A stretch of 64,000 nt of DNA, from the NCBI RefSeq assembly GCF_001692325.1, contig NZ_LXKN01000026.1, positions 1 to 64,000 on the forward strand, given 5' to 3'. Positions 35,385 through 43,842 of the stretch are shown here, one piece after another; position 1 is the stretch's first letter, and every line of letters starts with the position of its first letter. Source of the DNA: Rhizobium sp. AC27/96 (GTDB taxonomy: Bacteria > Pseudomonadota > Alphaproteobacteria > Rhizobiales > Rhizobiaceae). The position numbers were made by a program, and so were the translations under genes. The notes beneath the pieces were generated by a model, which worked only from the letters and a program-made list of their open reading frames with translations, did not search any database and was not told where the DNA came from.

Positions 35385-35462
35385 ATGAGGATGCCCGAAA
35401 ACACCAGGCTCAATGTCATCGATGGCTTCGTCGCGGCGAACCAATCCGGCGGAGGTTACTGA
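35385..35462 (+). CDS. 25-residue remnant peptide homologous to the N-terminus of paralogue A
   Basis: MRMPENTRLNVIDGFVAANQSGGGY, starting at 35385 with TTGGAGG at good spacing. MPENTRLNVIDGF matches MATENISLNFINRSG, the start of the protein at 27836, in the same position relative to the duplicated leader. The stop is 1 bp before the ATG of the next gene. It is either a decayed copy of the structural gene start or a short translated leader coupled to the gene at 35464. Confidence 0.5.
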   Translation: MRMPENTRLNVIDGFVAANQSGGGY

Positions 35463-35463
35463 C

Positions 35464-36465
35464 ATGACCGTTCCAACCCAGCCGCCGCAATCTCTTGACG
35501 TAGAGTTGCCACTGACGACGCTATTCAATGACTACAGTGTGCAGCTGAAGATAGGTGAGCACACTGTCCCGGTCAGCCTCGATCTCAGCGGCGGACCGAA
35601 GGAGATTCAGAGCGACCCCATGCCGGTTGGCTCCTTTGACGGCGTGCCAGTCATGGCACAGATCAGCTTTCAGTATGACTATAAGGTGGATAGTGACGAA
35701 CTGACCATTCACGGAAACGACGACCAGACGGAGGATCAACTCCGCATCACCATATTCCTGCAGGATGCGCCCAGGCAGCTATCCGAACAGCGCATCGAAT
35801 TCCGCGCAACGCCGAACAATGTCGGCAGCAATAGTCCCGTCACCAAGGTGTGGGCCGATTACGTCGGGACGCATACGGCGTTCCATGCACGTCTGATGGA
35901 TACGGCCCGGCGCTGCAATGAAACACTGGTAGACGCAGCCATAAGGGCCGGCATCGGTAGCGTCGTTGAGATCGGCACTGCACCGACCGTCACCCTTGAT
36001 AATCTCGACGACTTCAAGCGCATGTTCGGCAGGCCGATAGAGGCCGAGGCTTCAGTCGACAGGGCTTCGGAGGTCGCCGAGCTTCAGGACATCCTGCGAT
36101 CCACCTATGTTGGAACCGTCACCTGGGCAGGAAATACCGATTTCGCCAATGTCATTGGCAGCACGCTGGACCCGAAAGTCACTGGATATACCTCGTGGAT
36201 CGGCCTGTGGCAGGGTAAATGCAATAATGGAAATGCGCCCACATATTGCACGTCCCGCAACTGGTTCAGCAGTCAGCCTCAGCGTCAATGCAGCGGCGTT
36301 TTTGTCGGGGGGCACGTGATCCCCGGGACACAGGCTTCCCAGATGGAGAAGGGTGATCCCGTTTATATCTATCCGATATGTTCGGGCCACAACGGGGTCA
36401 ATAGTTCATATATGCACGTCCTCTACAACGCTAGGGGCGTCAAATTGAACTACTGGGAAACATGA
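35464..36465 (+). CDS. Unknown protein with Cys/His-rich, HNH-like C-terminus
   Basis: 333 residues, no signal peptide. The N-terminal about 110 residues are beta-rich (LTTLFNDYSVQLKIGEHTVPVSLDLSGGPKEI), the middle is helical (VWADYVGTHTAFHARLMDTARRCNETLVDAAI). The last about 75 residues hold GKCNNGNAPTYC, QRQCSGVFVGGHVI and VYIYPICSGHNGVNSSYM: four Cys and two His spaced like a small metal-binding domain, recalling HNH/treble-clef proteins with GHV and IC..HN motifs. Start chosen at 35464 because GGAGG lies 8 nt upstream. Preceded by the duplicated cluster leader, so probably coregulated. Could be an effector or tail accessory protein. Confidence 0.65.
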   Translation: MTVPTQPPQSLDVELPLTTLFNDYSVQLKIGEHTVPVSLDLSGGPKEIQSDPMPVGSFDGVPVMAQISFQYDYKVDSDELTIHGNDDQTEDQLRITIFLQDAPRQLSEQRIEFRATPNNVGSNSPVTKVWADYVGTHTAFHARLMDTARRCNETLVDAAIRAGIGSVVEIGTAPTVTLDNLDDFKRMFGRPIEAEASVDRASEVAELQDILRSTYVGTVTWAGNTDFANVIGSTLDPKVTGYTSWIGLWQGKCNNGNAPTYCTSRNWFSSQPQRQCSGVFVGGHVIPGTQASQMEKGDPVYIYPICSGHNGVNSSYMHVLYNARGVKLNYWET

Positions 36466-36481
36466 TATTGGTCTGCAACAG

Positions 36482-36506
36482 AAGCCTCCGCCAACGGCGG
36501 AGGCTT
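36482..36506. terminator. Bidirectional terminator hairpin
   Basis: AAGCCTCCGCC (36482-36492) and GGCGGAGGCTT (36496-36506) form a perfect 11-bp stem with a 3-nt loop, followed by T on the plus strand and A/T on the other. It separates the 35464 gene from the convergent guanine deaminase and marks the end of the tail-like block. Confidence 0.85.
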
Positions 36507-36564
36507 TGAGGCGTGCAGGAGAGCTTCATCGCGTGAGGCGAGCTTAACACCCCCTGGAAACCAG

Positions 36565-37923
36565 TCAGGCGCCGCGGCCGCCGACCCAGGTGGCCGCGAT
36601 ATTCGGCCGCGAGGCGGTGTAGATGATCTTCTGCAATATGCCTTCGCCTTCGTCCCGATCCTCGAAAAGCCGCACCGTGCCCTTCGCATTGGCGGTGTCT
36701 ATAACGATGGCGTCGAATTGATAGCCGGGTACAAATTGTCCGATCGGTAAGTTGAGCGCCGCACCGCCGCCGGCTGTTGCGATGTGAAAGGCGTCACGGA
36801 AGTCGATCTGCGCCCGCCCGAATGTCGAGCGCGTTTCTGCCGGTACGTTCGGATCGACACCGCTTTGCAGCATCCTCGAGGCGAGGATCGCGCCACGGGC
36901 ATTCTCCAGCATCGAGGCGCTCGGCCCGCCTGATATATCCGTGCCGAGGCCGACATGCAGGCCTTTCTCCAGTGCCGCGCGCAGCGGAAAGACCGCATTG
37001 GCGAAATAGGCGTTCGAAAGCGGGCAATGGGCGACAGCCGCCTCACGCGCCTTGATCACATCCATATCCCGAGCGGTCAGGAAGTTTGCATGGGCGAGCA
37101 CCGTGCCGCGACGGAGCAGGCCGAAGCGATCGAGGCTCCCCGCATCCGTCATGCCGTGGCGGGTAAGCACATAGCCATGCTCCCAATCGCTTTCCGAACA
37201 ATGGGTCTGGACATGGCAGCCGCATTCCCGGGCAATCGCGCCGAGCCCTTCGAGGGTGGCATCCGTGCAGGAGGGAATGAAGCGCGGCGTGACCACAGGC
37301 AGGACGCGGCCTTCGCCATTATCAGCATGACCGCGCACATAGTCGATGAGGGCGCGGGTGCCGTCCAACGCGTCCTCGACCGAGGCATCCCGATAGTAGT
37401 CCGGGCATTCCTGCGGGTTGTCCATCGCCACCTTGCCGATGAGGGCGCGCTGGCCCTTTTCGAGGCAGATATCGACCAGTGCCCGCGTCGCTTCCTGATG
37501 GATGGTGGCGAAATAGAGCGCGGTCGTCGTGCCGTTAGCGAGGAGGTCGTCGACCAGCAGACCATAGACATGGCGCGCGAAGGCTGCATCCTGATAGCGC
37601 GCCTCCAGCGGAAACGTATGTTTCTGCAGCCAGACTTCCAGCGGCACGTCGAGCGCATCGCCAAGCTGCGGATATTGCGGCGCGTGCACATGCAGGTCGA
37701 CGAACCCCGGCAGAAGATAGGAGCCGGCGGGAAGCGTCACCAATTCGCCTGTGGCGTCGCGGGCATCGCGAATGGTGCGGTAATTGGGGTCGCCATGGCG
37801 ATGGATCGCCTTGATCGTACCGGCCGCATCGATCTCGATCAGCACGTCATCCAGACTGTCGATCTTGCCGCGCACCGGCGAATGAAAGCCCGATGCGCTC
37901 AGGGTCTTGCCACGCAAATCCAT
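36565..37923 (-). CDS. guaD: Guanine deaminase
   Basis: 452 residues, amidohydrolase superfamily. Metal and substrate motifs are LLPGFVDLHVHAPQYPQLG (HxH plus the guanine-deaminase PQ), a Leu-rich NGTTTALYF segment, HVQTHCSESDWEHGYVL, HCPLSNAYFAN and the metal Asp in GLGTDISGG. It converts guanine to xanthine with release of ammonia in the cytoplasm. The start at 37923 gives MDLRGKTLSASGFHSPVRG, the usual N-terminus; the longer frame upstream is a shadow. Last gene of the minus-strand purine transport/oxygenase operon. Confidence 0.95.
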   Translation of the reverse strand: MDLRGKTLSASGFHSPVRGKIDSLDDVLIEIDAAGTIKAIHRHGDPNYRTIRDARDATGELVTLPAGSYLLPGFVDLHVHAPQYPQLGDALDVPLEVWLQKHTFPLEARYQDAAFARHVYGLLVDDLLANGTTTALYFATIHQEATRALVDICLEKGQRALIGKVAMDNPQECPDYYRDASVEDALDGTRALIDYVRGHADNGEGRVLPVVTPRFIPSCTDATLEGLGAIARECGCHVQTHCSESDWEHGYVLTRHGMTDAGSLDRFGLLRRGTVLAHANFLTARDMDVIKAREAAVAHCPLSNAYFANAVFPLRAALEKGLHVGLGTDISGGPSASMLENARGAILASRMLQSGVDPNVPAETRSTFGRAQIDFRDAFHIATAGGGAALNLPIGQFVPGYQFDAIVIDTANAKGTVRLFEDRDEGEGILQKIIYTASRPNIAATWVGGRGA

Positions 37924-37937
37924 TGCTGTTCTCTGTT

Positions 37938-38795
37938 TCAGGCAGCCATGATGGTGGTGCCGTAGGTAATGCCTTTTTCCTTCAGCCAACGCCGATAGGC
38001 AATCGAGGTGGCGTCCGCGCGAGTGGGGATTTCCGCCCGCGGCTCCAGCGGTAGCAGTACCGGGCGCTGGTTTTCAAGGATGATGCGGTCCTGCAGGAAG
38101 ATGAGCTGCTGGAAATGCACCAGCTCAGTCGTCGTCGAGACGTCGTCGATCAGGAACATCACGGGATGGGCACGGCAACGATCCGGGTCGAGCGGCTGCA
38201 CGAAGAGGCAGATAACGTCCCAGCGATTGGCGGCATTCGGACAGGTCTTGTAGAGCAGCGTCGCGAAAGGCGTCATCACTCGATAGATATAGTCCGTCAT
38301 GATGCCTTCGCTGGCCGAAAGTGCGGCCTGCGGTTGGAAGAACTGGCAATTGGTCGCCCAGACCTCGTCGACATCGCGGCGGATTTCGACATTGTACTGC
38401 GCCACTTCGGTATGTGGCTCTGCGCCAAGAATATCGGTGTGGACGAAGGGGAAATGCGCGAGATCAAGGAAATTCTCCACGATCCGGAGCCCGGAGGCGC
38501 GCACAGCCACGGTGCCACAATTGACGACGCGGCGATCCGGCTCATCGGCTTCGGGCAGTTCGAACAGTCCACCGGCCGGCGTGCCGAGCGTCGTCCAGAC
38601 GAGGCCGAAGCGATGGAGTAGCGGCAATGGCTCGCTGCGCCCATCGGCCCTCACGACGATGGTGCCATCCCTTGATCGCTCTACGGTAAGATCGGTGCCG
38701 AGAAGACGATTGGCGGAGCTTCCGAACGGAATCTCGGTTTCCGTTTCCAGCGCATACCATTGATCAAGGGCTGCCTTGTCCAAACACTGGCTCAT
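37938..38795 (-). CDS. Rieske-type oxygenase catalytic subunit lacking the FeS centre
   Basis: 285 residues. Residues 107-119 (ENFLDLAHFPFVH) carry the mononuclear iron ligands His114 and His119 with the bridging Asp111. Asp236 in FLQDRIILENQRP is the expected third ligand. The N-terminus keeps vestiges of a Rieske domain (DQWYALETETEIPFGSSANRLLGTDLTVERS and RFGLVWTTLG), but the CxH...CxxH segment is deleted, so it cannot hold its own 2Fe-2S cluster. The separate Rieske protein at 44076 would have to supply electrons, as in NdmC/NdmD of methylxanthine demethylation. The start has AAGGAG at about 7 nt. Located between purine permease genes and guanine deaminase. Confidence 0.85.
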   Translation of the reverse strand: MSQCLDKAALDQWYALETETEIPFGSSANRLLGTDLTVERSRDGTIVVRADGRSEPLPLLHRFGLVWTTLGTPAGGLFELPEADEPDRRVVNCGTVAVRASGLRIVENFLDLAHFPFVHTDILGAEPHTEVAQYNVEIRRDVDEVWATNCQFFQPQAALSASEGIMTDYIYRVMTPFATLLYKTCPNAANRWDVICLFVQPLDPDRCRAHPVMFLIDDVSTTTELVHFQQLIFLQDRIILENQRPVLLPLEPRAEIPTRADATSIAYRRWLKEKGITYGTTIMAA

Positions 38796-38828
38796 GCGGA
38801 ACTCCTTTGTCTTGTCCGGCGATCCACC

Positions 38829-39764
38829 TTAGCGGACATCGCGATAATAGGGCAGTCCGATGGCGGCAGGCGCCGCCATGATGCGGCGCATGCGCTGCCA
38901 TGCCAGCACTGGCACGATGATGAAGGCCATCGTGCCGAGATAGGGCAGCATCGACAGGAAAGCGGGCGCGATCGGCCAGCCGCGCGCCTGGCCGACAAAG
39001 CCGATCGCGGTGATGAGGCCGAACAGCAACCCGGACAGCACGGCCGCGATTGGCCGGTAGCCGGCAAAGATCACCAATGCGACTGCGATCCAGCCGCGGC
39101 CGGCGACCACACCATCCGACCAGGACGGCACGAAGGCGAGCGTCAGGTAGGCGCCTGCGCCGGCGGCAAGGGCTGAGCCAGCCGTGACATAGGCGCAGCG
39201 GATAAGACTGACCGAAACGCCGGCCGCGTCCGCCGCTGCCGGGTTTTCGCCGACGGCGCGCAGATTGAGGCCGTGGCGGGTGCGGAACATGATGTAGCTC
39301 AGTATGACCGGCAGGATGATATAGATCAGATAGACGAGGATATTCTGCGAGAAGAAGGCCTTGCCGAGGATCGGAAGATCGCTGAGGAGCGGGATTTCGA
39401 TGCCGGAAAAAGTGGCGCGCGCCGGCATGCCGGAATAGGCGCGGCCGATGCTGGAGGCGATGCCATTGCCCATCAAGGTCAGTGCCAGGCCGCACAACAC
39501 CTGATTGGCGCGCAGGAGAACGGTGGCTGCGGCAAAGATCGCGCCGAAGAACGCCCCAACGAGCAAGGCTGCGAGGAAACCGAGCGTCGGCTCGGGATAG
39601 ATTGTGGTTGCGGCAATGCCAGTCAGTGCGCCCATCGCCATCAGCCCTTCGACGCCGAGATTGACGACGCCGACCCGTTCGGCCAACACCTCGCCGAGTG
39701 CGGCAAGCGCCAGAACGCCGCCGGCGAGAAAGGCTGTCGTCAGGAGGCCGGTGAGAAGATCCAT
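38829..39764 (-). CDS. BMP-family ABC transporter permease 2 (nucleoside/purine)
   Basis: 311 residues, about 8-9 hydrophobic spans, BPD_transp_2 family of the kind paired with BMP-type nucleoside-binding proteins. Family marks are ERVGVVNLGVEGLMAMGAL near the N-terminus and GLNLRAVGENPAAADAAGVSV in the middle. It forms half of the inner-membrane channel with the permease encoded just upstream. The start ATG at 39764 follows AAGGAC; the longer frame overlaps the upstream gene and is rejected. 14 bp separate it from that gene. Confidence 0.93.
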   Translation of the reverse strand: MDLLTGLLTTAFLAGGVLALAALGEVLAERVGVVNLGVEGLMAMGALTGIAATTIYPEPTLGFLAALLVGAFFGAIFAAATVLLRANQVLCGLALTLMGNGIASSIGRAYSGMPARATFSGIEIPLLSDLPILGKAFFSQNILVYLIYIILPVILSYIMFRTRHGLNLRAVGENPAAADAAGVSVSLIRCAYVTAGSALAAGAGAYLTLAFVPSWSDGVVAGRGWIAVALVIFAGYRPIAAVLSGLLFGLITAIGFVGQARGWPIAPAFLSMLPYLGTMAFIIVPVLAWQRMRRIMAAPAAIGLPYYRDVR

Positions 39765-39777
39765 GGTCTTGTCCTTA

Positions 39778-40821
39778 TCAGGCCTTGTCGCGGGCGATGT
39801 GATAATGAGCGAGCTCATCGCCGATCGCCGTCAGGAACAGGATGAGCCCGGTGATCGCGAGCACGGCCGATGTCGTCAGTCCCTGGGTTTGCAGGATGAT
39901 GCCGGAGTTCAGGATGAAGGCCATTAGCGCCGCCGAAAAGATGGCGCCGATGGCGGAGTTGCGTGCCAGCACCGCCACCATGATGCCGAGATAGCCGTAA
40001 TTGTTGGAAATGCCGCCTTGCAGGCGGTGCACCGTGCCGGCGATCTCCAGCATGCCGGCAAGCCCTGCTATGGCGCCGGACAGAAGCATGACGGTGATCA
40101 GATGGCGGCGCGCCGGTATGCCGGCATAGCGAGCCGCAGCCGGATTGGAGCCGACGAGGCGCACTTCATAGCCCCAACGGGAGAAGGCCAGCAGGCCGGC
40201 GACGATGATGGCGGCAAGAAGGGCAACGGGAAGACCCCAATGGATCGAGCCCCAGAGCTCGGGTATCTCGGCCGACAACCGCGCTGTCGCCGAATTCGCC
40301 GTTCGGTCGCGCCAGGCGCTGGTCGAGACGTAGAACACCAGAAGCACGGCGACGAAATTGAGCAGCAGCGTGGTGATCAGCTCGTTGACGCCGGCATAAG
40401 CGCGCGCCAGCGTCGGGACGAGGATCCACACAGCGCCGCCGAGAAGACCGGCAAGAAACATCAGCGGCAGGATCACGACGGGCGGGCCAGGCACGAAGAG
40501 GCCGACCACGGCAGCACCGAAGGCACCGGCATAGAATTGCCCCTCAGCGCCGATATTCCAGACGCCGATCTGCTGGCCGACAGCGACGGACAGTCCTGTG
40601 AGGATGAGCGGAACCAGCAGCACACCAAGATCCTGAAGGCCGAAACTGGAGCCGAGGCTTGAGCTTACCACCTCGGAGGCCAGTTCGAGTGGATTGGCGC
40701 CGGTGGCAGCAAGAACCAGACCGGCAAACACAAGTGCCAGCAGGATAGCCAGGATGCGAGCAGCAAATGCCTTGCTGGGCGAGGCGGAAGGCAATCGGTG
40801 AAGACGAAAGGATGCGCTCAT
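39778..40821 (-). CDS. BMP-family ABC transporter permease 1 (nucleoside/purine)
   Basis: 347 residues. Shows the family mark GQQIGVWNIGAEGQFYAGAFGA, the loop GYEVRLVGSNPAAARYAGIPARR and about 8-9 membrane spans. It pairs with the permease at 38829. The start at 40821 (MSASFRLHRLPSASPSK) lies 1 bp after the ATPase stop, so translation is coupled; a TTG three codons earlier is less likely. Part of the purine uptake operon with the BMP protein at 42472. Confidence 0.93.
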   Translation of the reverse strand: MSASFRLHRLPSASPSKAFAARILAILLALVFAGLVLAATGANPLELASEVVSSSLGSSFGLQDLGVLLVPLILTGLSVAVGQQIGVWNIGAEGQFYAGAFGAAVVGLFVPGPPVVILPLMFLAGLLGGAVWILVPTLARAYAGVNELITTLLLNFVAVLLVFYVSTSAWRDRTANSATARLSAEIPELWGSIHWGLPVALLAAIIVAGLLAFSRWGYEVRLVGSNPAAARYAGIPARRHLITVMLLSGAIAGLAGMLEIAGTVHRLQGGISNNYGYLGIMVAVLARNSAIGAIFSAALMAFILNSGIILQTQGLTTSAVLAITGLILFLTAIGDELAHYHIARDKA

Positions 40822-40822
40822 A

Positions 40823-42406
40823 TCAGGCAACCTCGCGCTTAAGGGCGCGTCCGCCCATCAATAGGCCGATCTGGTCGATATCGGTCCTGTCATTGTCGAC
40901 TATTCCCATGATCTTGCCTTCGTAGAGCACGGCGATGCGGTCGGAGAGATTGAGGAGTTCTTCCAGCTCTTCCGAGATCAGCACGATCCCCGCGCCGGCA
41001 TCGCGCAGCTCGACGATATAACGCAGCATGGTGTTGATGGCGCCGACATCGAGGCCGCGGCTTGGATAGGCGGCGATCAGGACCTTGCTGGCGATCCGCA
41101 TCTCACGCCGGGCGACAAGGCGCTGCTGGTTGCCGCCGGACAGATTGCGGATCGGCATGTTGAAATCCGGAATGGTCACCTCCGCCGCCGTGGCGATCTC
41201 CCTGGCAAGTGCGGCTGCGGCTCCAGGGCGGTAGGCACCGCCCGCTGAGATCGATGGCGTCTTGTATTCGCGCATCACGGCATTGATGGTGATGCTGAGC
41301 GCCGGAGCAAGGCCGCTATGCAGCCGGTCTTCCGGTATATGGCCGATGCCGTTGTCCGCGAATGCAGCTGCATTGCTGTGCTCGATCGGAAGCTCGTCGA
41401 TAAGGATGCGCCCGCCGCTGATCTGCCGCATGCCTGACAGCACCTGGCTCAGCTCGCGCTGACCGTTTCCAGCCACGCCGGCAATGCCGAGGATTTCGCC
41501 GGCATGAACCGCAAGCGAGATATCATGCAGCGCCTCGGCGCCGGTGTCGTTCTTTGCCGACACGCTTCCAAGGCTCAGCACCGGCTTCGCGGAAATCGGC
41601 GCGGCGCCGGTGGAACGCTGGCGCATGTCGGCGAGCACGATATCGCGGCCGACCATCAGCTTGGCGAGCATGCGGGCGTTGCAATCGGCGGTCCTTTCGG
41701 TGGCAATCTTGCGCCCACCGCGCAGGATGCTGACACGGTCGGAAATCTCGAGCACCTCGTCGAGCTTGTGACTGATGAAGATGACGGCATTGCCGCGCGA
41801 GACGAAGTCGCGCAGTGCCCTGAAAAGCTCGCGGGCCTCTGCCGGTGTCAGTACGGCTGTGGGCTCGTCGAGAATGAGGACGCGTGCCTGGCGCGCGAGC
41901 ACCCGCAGGATCTCGACACGCTGCTGCTCACCCGTCGAAAGATCGCTGATGCGGGCGCCGGGGCGGGTCTGAAGATTGAATTTTTCGGCAAGCGTGGCCG
42001 TACGCGCTTCCAGCACCTGTGCGGAGGCACGCCGCGGCGTCTCGGACCAGCCGAGATGAATGTTTTCGGCGACCGTGAAGGCCTGCACCAGCTTGAAGTG
42101 CTGGTGCACCATGCCGATGCCGGCGGCGATCGCCTGAAGCGGCGTCGCAAATTGCCTGGCGTAGCCATCGATGATGATCTCGCCGGCATCCGGCTGGTAG
42201 ATGCCGGTGAGGATATTCATCAAGGTCGATTTGCCGGCGCCGTTTTCGCCCAGCAATGCATGGATCTCGCCGGGCAGAACCTCGAGATCCACATTCTCGT
42301 TGGCGATGACGCCCGGAAAATACTTGGCGATGCCCTTGAGCTGGACCAATGGCGGCGTGCCGGGAGGCGCTAGGAAGGGTGTCGCTGTTTCGGTCATCAA
42401 ATACAT
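40823..42406 (-). CDS. BMP-family ABC transporter ATPase (two fused nucleotide-binding domains)
   Basis: 527 residues with two ABC domains in tandem. The first has Walker A GENGAGKST, signature LSTGEQQRVEI and Walker B ILDEPTAVL. The second has a degenerate Walker A (GVAGNGQRE) and signature LSGGNQQRLVARRE, with the B region reading AAYPSRGLDVGA. This is normal for the sugar/nucleoside subfamily. It energises uptake through the permeases at 39778 and 38829. Two starts are possible (42406 or 42397); neither has a strong Shine-Dalgarno. Confidence 0.93.
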   Translation of the reverse strand: MYLMTETATPFLAPPGTPPLVQLKGIAKYFPGVIANENVDLEVLPGEIHALLGENGAGKSTLMNILTGIYQPDAGEIIIDGYARQFATPLQAIAAGIGMVHQHFKLVQAFTVAENIHLGWSETPRRASAQVLEARTATLAEKFNLQTRPGARISDLSTGEQQRVEILRVLARQARVLILDEPTAVLTPAEARELFRALRDFVSRGNAVIFISHKLDEVLEISDRVSILRGGRKIATERTADCNARMLAKLMVGRDIVLADMRQRSTGAAPISAKPVLSLGSVSAKNDTGAEALHDISLAVHAGEILGIAGVAGNGQRELSQVLSGMRQISGGRILIDELPIEHSNAAAFADNGIGHIPEDRLHSGLAPALSITINAVMREYKTPSISAGGAYRPGAAAALAREIATAAEVTIPDFNMPIRNLSGGNQQRLVARREMRIASKVLIAAYPSRGLDVGAINTMLRYIVELRDAGAGIVLISEELEELLNLSDRIAVLYEGKIMGIVDNDRTDIDQIGLLMGGRALKREVA

Positions 42407-42471
42407 ACCAGAGAGTCATGGGATGGGCCTCGGCCGAGAGCCGGCCGAGGCATGGTTTCATGAGCGGTCGC

Positions 42472-43593
42472 TCAGGCGCTGAGCCCGGTAACGCCTTCGA
42501 CGGACCAGTCCCAGCCATAGAGGTCATTGTCGGTCATCGCCTGGCCGGCGGCGACGCGAACCTTGCCGGTCGAATCCTTGATTTCACCGGCAAAGGGCGA
42601 CCAGCCGCCGATGATCTTGTCGCGCACCGCATCGGCGGCGGCAGCCACATCGGCTGGAACCTTTTCGCCCCATTTGTCTCTGTCGACGCCGGCGCCCATG
42701 GCGAAGAGCGCGTTGCTCGGCGCCCATGTGCCGGCGAGGCGCTTGCCGACCTGATCGACATAGTACTTGCTAAAATCGATGAGGACGGACGAGACGTAGG
42801 AGTTCGGGCCGTAGCGGCGGATGTCGGTGTTCCACATGGCAGCCCAGACGCCGCGCTTTTCGGCGACCTGCAAATAGCCGGCTTCGTCCATGATGCCGAA
42901 GAGGAAATCGCAGCCATTGTCGATCAGCGCTGTGCCGGCCTGCGTTGCCGCCTGCGGATCGAACCAGGAATTGATGGCGATGGTCTGCAGCGTCGCATTC
43001 GGATTGACCGAACGCGCGCCCATCAGAAAGGCGTTGGTCGAAGCAAAGACGGAGGCGACCGGGAAGGAGGCGACATAGCCGAGCTTGCCGGACTTCGACA
43101 GGTGGCCCGCTGCGACACCGATGACGTAGGTCGGATACCAATGGGCCAGATAGTACCAGCCGAGATTATCCATATCGACGCGGCCATCACATTCGAGGAA
43201 GGCGACATCGGGAGCCTGCTTGACGACAGCGTGCAGGAAGTCGCCGTTCGAGGAGGTGTCGAAAATGATGTTGGCGCCTTCGCTGACGAACTGGCGATAG
43301 GTGCGCGTCGCATCGGCTGAATAGGGGATATTCTCGACCTCGAGAACCTTCTTCAGCTTCGGATAGGCAGCTTTCACGGCGAGCAGGCCCTGATGGTGTG
43401 CCCAGGTCCAGCCCTCGTCGGAGATCGGACCGACATGCCCGAAGCCGACGACGGCATCCTCTTCCTTGATCGCCGGAAAGGAGGCTGCGGCGTAGGCGCG
43501 GCTGGCAAGGCCTGCCGGCAGCATCAACGACGCCGCACCGGCGGCGCTCATATTTAGAAATCCGCGACGGGACAGCGAACGCAAATCAATCAT
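42472..43593 (-). CDS. BMP-family substrate-binding protein (purine/nucleoside)
   Basis: 373 residues. A twin-arginine signal (SLSRRGFLNMSAAGAASLMLPAGLASRAYA) exports it to the periplasm. The mature part is the BMP/Med family: GFGHVGPISDEGWTWAHHQG, EGANIIFDTSSNG and the AHWYPTYVIGVAAGHL hinge region. These receptors bind nucleosides or purine bases. The start at 43593 follows AGAGGGG. First gene of the minus-strand operon (receptor, ATPase, two permeases, oxygenase subunit, guanine deaminase). It is divergent from the gene set starting at 43843. Confidence 0.94.
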   Translation of the reverse strand: MIDLRSLSRRGFLNMSAAGAASLMLPAGLASRAYAAASFPAIKEEDAVVGFGHVGPISDEGWTWAHHQGLLAVKAAYPKLKKVLEVENIPYSADATRTYRQFVSEGANIIFDTSSNGDFLHAVVKQAPDVAFLECDGRVDMDNLGWYYLAHWYPTYVIGVAAGHLSKSGKLGYVASFPVASVFASTNAFLMGARSVNPNATLQTIAINSWFDPQAATQAGTALIDNGCDFLFGIMDEAGYLQVAEKRGVWAAMWNTDIRRYGPNSYVSSVLIDFSKYYVDQVGKRLAGTWAPSNALFAMGAGVDRDKWGEKVPADVAAAADAVRDKIIGGWSPFAGEIKDSTGKVRVAAGQAMTDNDLYGWDWSVEGVTGLSA

Positions 43594-43766
43594 GGAACCC
43601 CTCTTTTGATTAGGTGCGCCAACAGCGCCCGAGGGTAATCGACGCAACAATTATGCCAGTTGCCGCGCCGGGATCGGTCTGACGCCCGTCGGTTGATATC
43701 GGTTGCTGTCGCAAAGCCTCTTGAATTTCAAAAGCCAGCATTGCTAGAATGCCTAAAAGTGAAGCA

Positions 43767-43802
43767 TGGTTATTTTTTATGCAGACTGGATATTTTTGAT
43801 GC
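43767..43802. promoter_or_regulatory. 20-bp-phased direct repeat in the divergent purine promoter
   Basis: TGGTTATTTTTTATGC (43767-43782) and TGGATATTTTTGATGC (43787-43802) match at 14 of 16 positions, exactly 20 bp apart (about two helical turns). They lie in the 249-bp region between the divergent BMP and 43843 operons, so they are a good candidate for a shared regulator site. The regulator is not encoded nearby. Confidence 0.5.
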
Positions 43803-43842
43803 GCGGGCTGGCCATGAATAGAACGAGCGGAATGGCTGCGAC

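Noticed and set aside
20748..36465. Ordinary prophage or R-type tailocin
   Set aside because: No integrase, terminase, portal, capsid, sheath, tube, tape-measure or lysis gene was found; only a collar-type protein recalls phage tails.
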